DNA of 6,348 bases, taken from the NCBI GenBank assembly GCA_964526035.1, contig CAZGKE010000182.1:1-6348 (forward strand). Direction: 5' to 3'. The notes under the pieces were generated by a model. That model had not been told where the DNA came from, searched no databases, and saw only the letters and a program-made list of their open reading frames with translations. Numbering within the stretch: position 1 is the stretch's first letter; each line of letters starts with the position of its first letter. The DNA comes from DAOMOD01 sp964526035 (GTDB taxonomy: Bacteria; Pseudomonadota; Gammaproteobacteria; Xanthomonadales; BPKI01). Shown piece after piece: positions 1 through 6,329 of the stretch. A program made the translations under genes and the position numbers.

Positions 1-335
1 TCGCCGCGAAGATCCACGGCATCGACGATGCCAAGGTGGCGGCGGTATGGGAGTACGCGACGTCGCCGCTTTACAGCGAACGCGAGCGCGTGGCGTTGGA
101 CTTCGCGCTGGCTGCGGGCGCGGTGCCCAACGCAGTAGACGAAGCACTGATGCAGCGCGTTCGCGATCACTGGGACGCCGAAGAGATCGTCGAGCTGCTG
201 GCTGTGATCAGCCTGTACGGATTCCTCAATCGCTGGAACGACTCGATGGGGACCACGCTCGAACCTGCACCCGCCGCGCTGGGCGATGACGTGCTGCGCG
301 AGGGTGGCTGGACCGGCGGCAAGCATCGCGCCTGA
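1..335 (+). CDS. Carboxymuconolactone decarboxylase (AhpD-like) family protein, C-terminal part
   Basis: The reading frame is open from the first bases of the window (first full codon at base 3) to TGA at 333-335, so about 111 C-terminal residues are visible and the start lies outside. The visible part opens with AAKIHGIDDAKVAAVWEYA, continues with SPLYSERERVALDFALAAG, and includes a VPNAVDEAL segment and VISLYGFLNRWNDSM. This pattern is typical of the C-terminal helices of the CMD/AhpD superfamily, small helical proteins that include alkylhydroperoxidase AhpD and gamma-carboxymuconolactone decarboxylase. The catalytic Cys-x-x-His of AhpD-type members would lie upstream and cannot be checked. 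Peroxidase activity therefore cannot be told from other CMD roles, and the substrate is unknown. The GTG at 36 is only an internal valine codon. The gene ends 4 bases before the pseudouridine synthase start, so the two are probably co-transcribed. Confidence 0.85.
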   Translation, partial: AAKIHGIDDAKVAAVWEYATSPLYSERERVALDFALAAGAVPNAVDEALMQRVRDHWDAEEIVELLAVISLYGFLNRWNDSMGTTLEPAPAALGDDVLREGGWTGGKHRA

Positions 336-339
336 GTCG

Positions 340-1077
340 ATGACCCGACACGGCCTGGCGCGGGTGCTGTCCAAGCTTGGCCTGTGTTCGCGCAGCGAGG
401 CCGCGCGCTGGATCGCTGCGGGTCGCGTTGCGGTCAATGGCCGCATCGTTTTCGATGCCGAGTTCCCGACCGATCGCCATGCCGACCGCATCGCCATCGA
501 CGGCCGCGACGTCGCCGCCGCGGCGCCGGTCTACCTCATGCTCAACAAGCCGCGCGGACTGGTCACCAGCAGCGCCGACGAACGCGGTCGTGACACCGTG
601 TACCGCTGCTTTGAAGACGCCGATCTGCCGTGGATCGCGCCGGTCGGCCGCCTCGACAAGGCCAGCGAGGGGCTGCTGCTGTTCAGCAACGACCCCGAGT
701 GGGCGGCGCGCATCACCGACCCCGACCGCGGTCCGGCAAAAACCTACGACGTGCAGGTCGGCGGGCTTCCCGACCAGGCACTGATCGCCCGACTGTGCGA
801 CGGCATCGTCGACCGCGGCGAACGCCTGCGCGCCGTATCGGCCACGCGGCTGCGCTCGGGACAGAAGAATGCCTGGCTGCAGATCGTCCTCGACGAAGGC
901 CGCAATCGACAGATCCGGCGTTTGCTGGCGGCGGTCGACCTGCCGGTGCTGCGGCTGATACGCGTGGCGATCGGCGGACTGGTGCTTGGCGACTTGAACA
1001 AGGGCGGATGGCGCCACCTTGACGGCACAGATCGTGCTGCCCTGTTGTCTGCCAGTCCGGCTGTGGGAGGGACCTAA
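340..1077 (+). CDS. S4-domain pseudouridine synthase, RsuA/RluB/RluE/RluF family
   Basis: This 245-residue enzyme should isomerise one uridine in rRNA to pseudouridine in the cytoplasm. Residues about 3-50 form an S4 RNA-binding domain (GLARVLSKLGLCSRSEAARW, then AGRVAVNG). The catalytic domain follows, with LNKPRGLVTS at 68-77, the motif GRLDKASEGLLLF at 103-115 whose Asp106 is the expected catalytic aspartate, KTYDVQV at 134-140, and EGRNRQIRRLL at 186-196, all hallmarks of the RsuA group. The target could be 16S (RsuA-like) or 23S rRNA (RluB/E/F-like); sequence alone does not decide, so no symbol is given. ATG 340 is preferred to in-frame ATG 286 because the S4 domain begins at once and the longer form would overlap the upstream gene; no clear Shine-Dalgarno is visible. 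The fold should end near KGGWRHL (221-227). Residues 241-245 and the TAA stop are encoded by a REP-like repeat. Confidence 0.93.
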   Translation: MTRHGLARVLSKLGLCSRSEAARWIAAGRVAVNGRIVFDAEFPTDRHADRIAIDGRDVAAAAPVYLMLNKPRGLVTSSADERGRDTVYRCFEDADLPWIAPVGRLDKASEGLLLFSNDPEWAARITDPDRGPAKTYDVQVGGLPDQALIARLCDGIVDRGERLRAVSATRLRSGQKNAWLQIVLDEGRNRQIRRLLAAVDLPVLRLIRVAIGGLVLGDLNKGGWRHLDGTDRAALLSASPAVGGT

Positions 1078-1118
1078 GTCCCGACCGGGGCGCGTCGGGG
1101 CTGAGGCCCCTCCCACAG
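1061..1118. repeat. REP-like palindromic doublet (REPIN-type), copy 1
   Basis: Two 25-base units face each other: 1061-1085 on the plus strand and 1094-1118 on the minus strand, with an 8-base spacer. Each unit reads CTGTGGGA, a 5-base stem arm, a 4-base loop (CTAA or CTCA), the complementary arm, then GAC. The small hairpins are 1069-1073 with 1078-1082, and 1097-1101 with 1106-1110; the outer arms 1061-1071 and 1108-1118 are also complementary over 11 bases. The architecture matches REP doublets (REPINs) of Pseudomonas and related gammaproteobacteria, which RAYT transposases are thought to move; no RAYT gene is in the window. The element sits between the convergent pseudouridine synthase and kbl genes and overlaps the last five codons and stop of the former. 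It may act as a bidirectional transcription barrier or 3'-end stabiliser, but lacks a T-tract. Confidence 0.85.
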
Positions 1119-1160
1119 AAGGTCGCCCAGGCCAGGGCGCAGACGTGCCCGCGTTGTGGC

Positions 1161-2372
1161 CTAGCCGGCGTCGGAACCCCCGATCACCCCAAGCTCCCTG
1201 CCCACCTTGATGAACGCCGCGATCGCCCGGTCCAGCTGCTCGCGCGTATGCGCCGCGCTCATCTGCGTACGGATGCGCGCCTGCCCCTTGGGCACCACCG
1301 GAAAGAAGAAGCCGATGGCGTAGATACCCTCCTCAAGGAGGCGCTCGGCGAAACGCTGCGCCAGCGGCGCGTCATGGAGCATGACCGGCACGATGGGATG
1401 CTCGCCGGGCTTCAGCTCGAAGCCGGCTGCCGCCAGCTTTCTGCGAAAGTAGGCGGTGTTCTCGCTCAGGCGCTCGCGCAGTCCGCCGGCCGCAGCCAGC
1501 ATGTCGAACACCCGCGTGCCCGCGGCCACCACGTGTGGCGGCAGGGAATTGGAAAACAGGTACGGTCGCGAGCGCTGGCGCAGCATCTCGATGACCTCGG
1601 CGCGGCCGGTGGTGAAACCACCAAGCGCGCCACCGAGCGCCTTGCCCAGGGTGCCGGTGATGATGTCGATCTTCTCCAGGACGCCCTTCACCTCGGCCGA
1701 GCCGCGACCTGTCTTGCCGAGAAAGCCGGTGGCATGACATTCGTCGATGTGCACCAGCGCCCCGTACTTCCCGGCAAGCGCGGTGATCTGGTCGAGCGGC
1801 GCGATGAAGCCGTCCATCGAGAACACGCCGTCGGTGGTGATCATGATGGTCTGCGCGCCGTCGGTCTGCGCCTGCCTGAGCTGCTTCTCCAGGTCAGCCA
1901 TGTCGCAATTGGCGTAGCGGTAGCGCTTCGCCTTGCACAGGCGCACGCCATCAATGATGGAAGCGTGATTGAGCGCATCTGAAACGATGGCGTCGGCCTC
2001 GCCGAGCAGCGGCTCGAACAGGCCGCCATTGGCATCGAAGCAGGCGGCGTAGAGGATGCTGTCCTCCTTGCCGAAGAAGCCGGAGATGGTCGCCTCGAGC
2101 TGCTTGTGCAGGTCCTGGGTACCGCAGATGAAGCGAACCGAGGCCATGCCGAAACCATGGCTGTCGAGCGCGTCCTTGGCCGCCTGGATCACCTCGGGGT
2201 GATCGGCCAGGCCGAGATAGTTGTTGGCGCAGAAGTTGAGGACGCGACGCCCGTCGGCAAGTGTGATCTCGGCCGACTGCGGGCTGGTGATGATGCGCTC
2301 GGACTTGAACAGGCCCTGGGCGCGGATGGCTTCCAGTTCCTCGGCGTAGCGGGCAATGGCGGGTTCGGACAT
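1161..2372 (-). CDS. kbl: Glycine C-acetyltransferase (2-amino-3-ketobutyrate CoA ligase)
   Basis: Kbl is a cytoplasmic PLP enzyme that cleaves 2-amino-3-ketobutyrate with CoA to glycine and acetyl-CoA, the second step of threonine breakdown after threonine dehydrogenase. The 403-residue length fits the family (about 398 in E. coli). Sequence agreement with E. coli Kbl is strong throughout: INFCANNYLGLA-like segment at 46-56, DSHGFGMASVRFICGTQD at 70-87, DALNHASIIDGVRLCKAKR at 132-150, ATDGVFSMDG-like segment at 179-188, and FPVVPKGQARIRTQMSAAHT near the C-terminus. Lys244 in TGTLGKALGG is the expected Schiff-base lysine. Asp210 (HIDECHATGF) should contact the PLP ring nitrogen, and His136 lies in NHAS. 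The fold type I alpha-oxoamine synthase family also holds BioF and HemA-type synthases, but the motif details favour Kbl. The start is the ATG at 2372, right for the family N-terminus, with only weak ribosome-binding sequence. No tdh is adjacent within the window. Confidence 0.97.
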   Translation of the reverse strand: MSEPAIARYAEELEAIRAQGLFKSERIITSPQSAEITLADGRRVLNFCANNYLGLADHPEVIQAAKDALDSHGFGMASVRFICGTQDLHKQLEATISGFFGKEDSILYAACFDANGGLFEPLLGEADAIVSDALNHASIIDGVRLCKAKRYRYANCDMADLEKQLRQAQTDGAQTIMITTDGVFSMDGFIAPLDQITALAGKYGALVHIDECHATGFLGKTGRGSAEVKGVLEKIDIITGTLGKALGGALGGFTTGRAEVIEMLRQRSRPYLFSNSLPPHVVAAGTRVFDMLAAAGGLRERLSENTAYFRRKLAAAGFELKPGEHPIVPVMLHDAPLAQRFAERLLEEGIYAIGFFFPVVPKGQARIRTQMSAAHTREQLDRAIAAFIKVGRELGVIGGSDAG

Positions 2373-2687
2373 CGGCGTGACTCATGAAAGGGATGGCGGC
2401 GGCGGAAATGTACCTGAATCGGTGGCGCGGCAATGGCTGGACTCTTCGGCGTCAAGTCGTCCAGGCGTCTTCCTGTGCGCAAATGACCGGAAACGGCGTC
2501 CCGCCCATTGCGGCGGCAGCGGTCTCGGCAAACTGTGGGAGGGGCCTCAGCCCCGACGCGCCACGCATCATCATGCGGGACGGTCGCGGCTGAGGCCGCT
2601 CCCACAGCGGTCGCGCATTTCTCGTGCCGTTGCGCGCCCCTGCCCCTCCATCCATGGTTCAGTGAACGGCGATGCCGGAATGGGGAT
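2373..2687. other. 315-base gap between the S9 peptidase and kbl
   Basis: No credible gene is visible. The gap separates two genes that are both transcribed leftwards. It holds the second REP-like doublet (2533-2607) and, nearer kbl, the probable kbl leader. A weak minus-strand promoter candidate is TTGCCG (2428-2433) and TACATT (2407-2412) with a 15-base spacer, which is short; a TTGACG at 2450-2455 has no good partner -10. The length of the gap and the repeat between the genes suggest that kbl is not simply co-transcribed with the peptidase. Small open frames here are translations of the repeat. Confidence 0.5.
2533..2607. repeat. REP-like palindromic doublet (REPIN-type), copy 2
   Basis: Two inverted 25-base units of the same family as at 1061-1118: 2533-2557 on plus and 2583-2607 on minus, with a 25-base spacer. 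Stems are 2541-2545 with 2550-2554 (GGGGC/GCCCC) and 2586-2590 with 2595-2599 (GCGGC/GCCGC), each around a CTCA loop as read in the unit's own direction. The spacer has its own hairpin, CGCAT (2564-2568) with ATGCG (2573-2577) around CATC, so the whole can fold as three hairpins closed by the CTGTGGGA and GAC arms. Bases 2533-2562 are identical to the reverse complement of 1089-1118 over 30 positions. The element lies downstream of the S9 peptidase and upstream of kbl. Confidence 0.85.
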
Positions 2688-4619
2688 TCACCTGCCGAGC
2701 AGGTGCTTCTCCAGGAACAGCGCGGTGGCGGCCTCGAACTGGTCGCGGTTCTGCTTCTTGGCGAAGCCGTGGCCCTCGTCCATCGCGAGGAAATACCACA
2801 CGGTGCCACCATGCTCACGGATGGTGGCGACCATCTGCTCGCTTTCCGATGCCGGCACGCGCGGATCGTTCTGGCCCTGGGCGATCAGCAGCGGCGCACG
2901 GATCTCGGCGGCTCGTGCGGTGGGCGAAATACGTTCCAGGAAGGCACGCATCTCCGGGTCGCGTTCGTCGCCGTACTCCACGCGACGGGCGTCGCGGCGG
3001 TAGTCCTGGGTGTTCTCCAGGAAGGTGACGAAGTTGCTGATGCCGACCACGTCGACACCGGCGCGCAGTCGATCGGCGAAGTGGATCAACGAAGCCAGCA
3101 CCATGTAACCGCCATAGCTACCGCCATAGACTGCGACGCGCGACCCATCGAGTTCCGGTCGTGCCTCGATCCAGTCGAGCAGCGCGCCGATGTCCTTGAC
3201 CGAATCTTCGCGCGCCATGCCGTCATCGAGATCGAGGAAGCTGCGCCCGTAGCCGGCTGAACCACGCACGTTGGGGACCACCACGGCCACGCCGAGCTGG
3301 TCGATCCAGAACTGGCGGATGGCGCTGAAGGTCGGCAGCGCCTGCGCTTCCGGACCCCCATGGATCTGCACCACCACCGGGAACGGGCCTTCTCCCGGCG
3401 GTCGGTAGACGAATGCCGGAATGGTGCGCCGCTCACCGTCGACTTCGTCGAAGGTGGGGTAGCGGATCAGCTCCGCGTCGCTGAAGCGCGCGGTGTCCAG
3501 ACCGCCGGCCTCGCTGCGCGTCCAGCGGGTCAATGCAGGCCGCCGGCCTAGATCCAGGGTGTGGATGTCGCCCGGGGAGCGCGGGCCGTTGATCACCAGG
3601 GCAAGACGTTCCCCGTCGGGACTGAACTTCAGGCCGGAAATGACGCCTACCGGCAGCGAGGGTATATCCACCTCGCGCCCGTCGCGGCGCAGATCCCTCA
3701 CGTGCAGCTTGAAAATGCCGTCCTCGTTGCTCACGAACGCGAGCCAGCGGCCGTCACGACTGAGATCGAACTGACGCACGTCCCAGGGAATGTCGGCGCT
3801 CACCGTTCGCACTGCGCCACTTTCCAGATCGAGGTTGCGAAGCGTGCGGAACTCGCTGTCGAGGTTGGAAGTGAACCAGATGCCCTTGCCATCGCGCGAG
3901 AACTTCAGGTTCTCGAAAGCGGACGCACTCGTTTCCGAAAAAAGCGTGGTCAGTTCGCCGCTGGCAACATCGAGAAGGTGCGGATGGCTTTCGTTGATCG
4001 ACACGCGGCGCACCACGATCAGCCGCCTGTCGTCAGGCGAGAAGTCGAAGGGGATCCACATCCCGTCGCCCTGCATCAGCGTGCGTCGTTCGCCCTGCGC
4101 ATCGCCGAGCATGATGTCGAAGTCGCGCCCATTGCGCTCGGTGCCGGTGAAGGCGAATCGCGTACCTGCGTTGTTCCAGACCGGCGCGCTGTAGCGCGAA
4201 CGGCCGTCGGTAAGCAGGTGATTGCGGCCGTCGGCGAAGTCGTGGCGAAACAACTGGAAGAACTCCGAGCCGCCAATGTCCTTCAGGAACACGAAACCAG
4301 AGCCGTCGGGAATGGCGCTGGCGGAAAACACCCGCTCGGCGAAGAAGGTGACCTGCTCGCGGGCGCCATCGGGCGCACGGACACGATGAATCTGGTTGGT
4401 ATCGGCGAAACGCGTCGAGATCAGCATCGAACCGTCGGGCAGCCAGTCCTGGAAGCTGGCCGAGCGGGTGTTCTGATACTGCTGCAGACGTTCGACCAGC
4501 GCCGGCGGAATCGGCGGCACGTCTTCCAGCACCAGGTTGCCGCGTTCGACGCGTTCGACCTGGGCAAGCGCGAGAATCGGAACGAACAGGAAGACCGAAG
4601 TAATGAGCTTGCGAATCAT
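2688..4619 (-). CDS. Secreted S9 family (prolyl oligopeptidase-type) serine peptidase
   Basis: This is a 643-residue serine peptidase of clan SC, family S9, closest in layout to the S9C acylaminoacyl/dipeptidyl peptidase group. Residues 1-19 form a signal peptide (MIRKL, then a hydrophobic stretch to LALA, likely cut before Gln20), so it should act in the periplasm or outside. Residues about 55-380 have the repeated short motifs of a beta-propeller (for example FSPDDRRL at 193-200, FSRDGKGIWFTS at 240-251, LSRDGRWLAFVSNEDG at 286-301, FSPDGERLALV at 332-342). The alpha/beta-hydrolase domain follows, with HGGP at 420-423 at the expected oxyanion region. The triad is Ser501 (GGSYGGY), Asp585 (GQNDPRV) and His617 (DEGHGF). 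All are present, so it should be active on short peptides; exact specificity is unknown. ATG 4619 is chosen over in-frame ATG 4688 because only the shorter form starts with a proper signal peptide; a weak GAG-rich ribosome site precedes it. It lies 92 bases downstream of rimO. Confidence 0.95.
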   Translation of the reverse strand: MIRKLITSVFLFVPILALAQVERVERGNLVLEDVPPIPPALVERLQQYQNTRSASFQDWLPDGSMLISTRFADTNQIHRVRAPDGAREQVTFFAERVFSASAIPDGSGFVFLKDIGGSEFFQLFRHDFADGRNHLLTDGRSRYSAPVWNNAGTRFAFTGTERNGRDFDIMLGDAQGERRTLMQGDGMWIPFDFSPDDRRLIVVRRVSINESHPHLLDVASGELTTLFSETSASAFENLKFSRDGKGIWFTSNLDSEFRTLRNLDLESGAVRTVSADIPWDVRQFDLSRDGRWLAFVSNEDGIFKLHVRDLRRDGREVDIPSLPVGVISGLKFSPDGERLALVINGPRSPGDIHTLDLGRRPALTRWTRSEAGGLDTARFSDAELIRYPTFDEVDGERRTIPAFVYRPPGEGPFPVVVQIHGGPEAQALPTFSAIRQFWIDQLGVAVVVPNVRGSAGYGRSFLDLDDGMAREDSVKDIGALLDWIEARPELDGSRVAVYGGSYGGYMVLASLIHFADRLRAGVDVVGISNFVTFLENTQDYRRDARRVEYGDERDPEMRAFLERISPTARAAEIRAPLLIAQGQNDPRVPASESEQMVATIREHGGTVWYFLAMDEGHGFAKKQNRDQFEAATALFLEKHLLGR

Positions 4620-4711
4620 GGGGACACTCGATAGTCGAAACTGAGGGAGGCTAACAAATCGGGGCGGAGCCGTCGTGAACCGCGCCATCGGGGCAAGACT
4701 GGCGGCTTCCG

Positions 4712-6016
4712 CTACGCAATACGTCCGTGCAGATCGTGGGCCTCCGCCGACTCGATCTCGACATCGATGAATTCCCCGGGTCTCAGCCCCTCCACGCCAT
4801 TCACGTAGACCACGCCGTCGATCTCCGGCGCGTCGGCCATCGAACGCCCGACCACATGGCCGTCGCCGACCTCATCGACGATCACGCGCTGCACGCTGCC
4901 GACCTTCTCGGCGAGCCGTTCAGCGCTGATGGCCTCTTGCACCTCCATGAAGCGTGCCAGACGTTCCTGCTTGAGCGCCTCGGGGACGGGATCGGGCAGC
5001 GCATTGGCGCGCGCGCCGTCCACCGGTGAGTAGGCGAAGGCGCCGACGCGATCCAGTCGCGCCTCGCGCAGGAAGTCGAGCAGCGACTCGAACTCCGCCT
5101 CGGTCTCACCCGGGAAACCGACGATGAAGGTGCTGCGCAGGGTGATGTCGGGACAAACTGCACGCCAGGCACGAATGCGCTCGAGGTTTTTCTCGCCGCT
5201 GGCCGGGCGCTTCATCAGCTTGAGGATGCGCGGGCTGGCGTGCTGCAGCGGCACGTCGAGATAGGGAAGGATGCGGCCCTCGGCCATCAGCGGAATGATC
5301 TGGTCCACGTGCGGGTACGGATAGACGTAGTGCAGGCGCACCCAGATGCCGAGTTCGGCGAGCCCACGGCAGAGGTCGTTCATGCGTGCCTCGTAGCGTG
5401 ATTTGCGCCACTCGCCCGCGGCGTAGCGCAGGTCGACGCCGTAGGCGCTGGTGTCCTGCGAGATCACCAGCAGCTCGCGCACGCCCGCCATGGCAAGACG
5501 CTCGGCTTCGCGCAGCACCTCGTCCACCGGACGGCTGACCAGATCACCGCGCATCGAGGGGATGATGCAGAAGGTGCAGCGATGATTGCAGCCTTCGGAA
5601 ATCTTCAGATACGCATAGTGCTTCGGCGTCAGCTTGATGCCCTGCGCCGGCACCAGGTCGAGAAAAGGATCGTGCGCCGGCGGCAACGCCTGATGCACCG
5701 CGTTCATCACGCTCACATAGTCCTGCGGGCCGCTGATCGAGAGCACGTCCGGATGCGCCTCGCGGATCAGCTCGGCGCGCTTGCCCAGGCAACCGGTGAC
5801 GATCACCCTGCCGTTCTCGGCGAGGGCTTCGCCGATGGCCTCCAGCGACTCGGCGACCGCGGAATCGATGAACCCACAGGTGTTCACCACCACGGCATCG
5901 GCGTCCTGGTAGGTGGTTGCGATGTCGTAGCCCTCGGCGCGCAGCTGGGTCAGGATGCGCTCTGAATCCACCAGGGCCTTGGGGCATCCCAGACTGACGA
6001 AGCCGACTTTGGCCAT
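4712..6016 (-). CDS. rimO: Ribosomal protein S12 methylthiotransferase RimO
   Basis: RimO is a radical-SAM enzyme that adds a methylthio group to the beta-carbon of a conserved aspartate (Asp88 in E. coli numbering) of ribosomal protein S12. The 434-residue protein has the three expected domains. The N-terminal MTTase domain (about 3-120) has auxiliary-cluster cysteines Cys11 (SLGCPKALVDSE), Cys47 (VNTCGFIDSA) and Cys76 (VTGCLGKR). The radical-SAM core has Cys143, Cys147 and Cys150 in EGCNHRCTFCIIPSMRG, and STFIVGFPGETEAEF near 295-309. The C-terminal TRAM domain spans about 367-434. SLGCPKALVDSE and the CIIPSMRG motif distinguish RimO from the tRNA enzyme MiaB. All six cluster cysteines are intact. 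The ATG at 6016 gives the normal N-terminus MAKVGFVSLGCPK. No strong Shine-Dalgarno is seen, but a consensus -10 hexamer lies about 34 bases upstream. It is the first gene of the leftward set. Confidence 0.98.
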   Translation of the reverse strand: MAKVGFVSLGCPKALVDSERILTQLRAEGYDIATTYQDADAVVVNTCGFIDSAVAESLEAIGEALAENGRVIVTGCLGKRAELIREAHPDVLSISGPQDYVSVMNAVHQALPPAHDPFLDLVPAQGIKLTPKHYAYLKISEGCNHRCTFCIIPSMRGDLVSRPVDEVLREAERLAMAGVRELLVISQDTSAYGVDLRYAAGEWRKSRYEARMNDLCRGLAELGIWVRLHYVYPYPHVDQIIPLMAEGRILPYLDVPLQHASPRILKLMKRPASGEKNLERIRAWRAVCPDITLRSTFIVGFPGETEAEFESLLDFLREARLDRVGAFAYSPVDGARANALPDPVPEALKQERLARFMEVQEAISAERLAEKVGSVQRVIVDEVGDGHVVGRSMADAPEIDGVVYVNGVEGLRPGEFIDVEIESAEAHDLHGRIA

Positions 6017-6049
6017 GATGTGCGGTTGCGATGCAGTGAACGGGCGCGG

Positions 6050-6055
6050 ATTATA
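6050..6055 (-). promoter_or_regulatory. Probable rimO promoter -10 hexamer (TATAAT)
   Basis: On the minus strand bases 6055-6050 read TATAAT, an exact match to the sigma-70 -10 consensus in an otherwise GC-rich gap, 33 bases before the rimO ATG. Transcription would start near 6041-6044, leaving a leader of roughly 25-28 bases. No TTGACA-like -35 is found at 15-18 bases upstream (the sequence there is GCAGGG-like), nor an extended TGn, so the promoter may be weak or need an activator. Confidence 0.55.
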
Positions 6056-6201
6056 GCTGTCCGGACGACTTGCCCTGCCGCGGGCCGCTGCTCAGGACAC
6101 GCGATCGCGGTGACGGGCCCGGATCACCCGTGCACTGACCGGTTCCCGCCATGCCCCACAGTGAATCCATCGAACTTCGCGCTGCAGACGGACACCGGTG
6201 T

Positions 6202-6240
6202 TTCGAGACGGCGCCTGCGGCACCTCCTCACCACGAACGG
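6202..6240 (+). repeat. Palindromic repeat of a second family, copy a
   Basis: The unit reads TTCGAGAC (6202-6209), a hairpin GGCGCC-TGC-GGCACC (6210-6224, one C-A mismatch in six pairs), then TCCTCACCACGAACGG (6225-6240). Its flanks recur in opposite orientation at 6272-6329: the 8-base left flank is identical and the 16-base right flank matches at 14 positions, while the hairpin core differs. I read it as a short interspersed palindromic unit of the kind common in xanthomonad genomes. It is unrelated in sequence to the CTGTGGGA family in this window. Confidence 0.65.
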
Positions 6241-6271
6241 CTTCCGAGTGACCAGCGCGATCCATCCCCTC

Positions 6272-6329
6272 CCGTTGATGGTGAGGAAGCCCCGAGGCCG
6301 GCGCAGCCGGATCGAGGGGCTGTCTCGAA
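6272..6329 (-). repeat. Palindromic repeat of a second family, copy b (inverted)
   Basis: Read on the minus strand, the unit runs TTCGAGAC (6329-6322), a longer imperfect hairpin, then TCCTCACCATCAACGG (6287-6272). The hairpin pairs AGCCCC (6288-6293) with GGGGCT (6316-6321), and CCGGC (6298-6302) with GCCGG (6306-6310) around a GCA loop, with an internal loop between. Flanks match copy a in inverted orientation with 31 bases between the copies, so the pair forms a head-to-head doublet. Confidence 0.65.

Noticed and set aside
226..1116. Long minus-strand open frame (296 codons) across the pseudouridine synthase gene
   Set aside because: It is antisense to a well-supported enzyme; its translation is arginine/glutamine-rich with no family motif, typical of shadow frames in GC-rich DNA.
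1135..1150. GGGCGC-AGAC-GTGCCC hairpin downstream of kbl as a terminator
   Set aside because: Only six pairs with one wobble, and no T-tract on the kbl side; too weak to call, though the nearby doublet may do this job.
1019..1210. Small plus-strand open frame with VGAEAPPT-type peptide
   Set aside because: Most of it is a translation of the REP-like doublet; such peptides are a common false gene call where these repeats occur. The same holds for the small frames over 2452-2655 and 2508 onwards.
3561..4634. Long plus-strand open frame (357 codons) opposite the S9 peptidase
   Set aside because: It is antisense to a peptidase with an intact triad, signal peptide and propeller; no recognisable domain in the translation.
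4620..4711. Promoter or terminator between rimO and the S9 peptidase
   Set aside because: I found only poor matches to -35/-10 hexamers and no stem followed by a T-run, so whether the two genes share a transcript is left open.
6101..6108. GCGATCGC octamer, like the cyanobacterial HIP1 element
   Set aside because: A single copy in GC-rich DNA is expected by chance and nothing else suggests a cyanobacterium.
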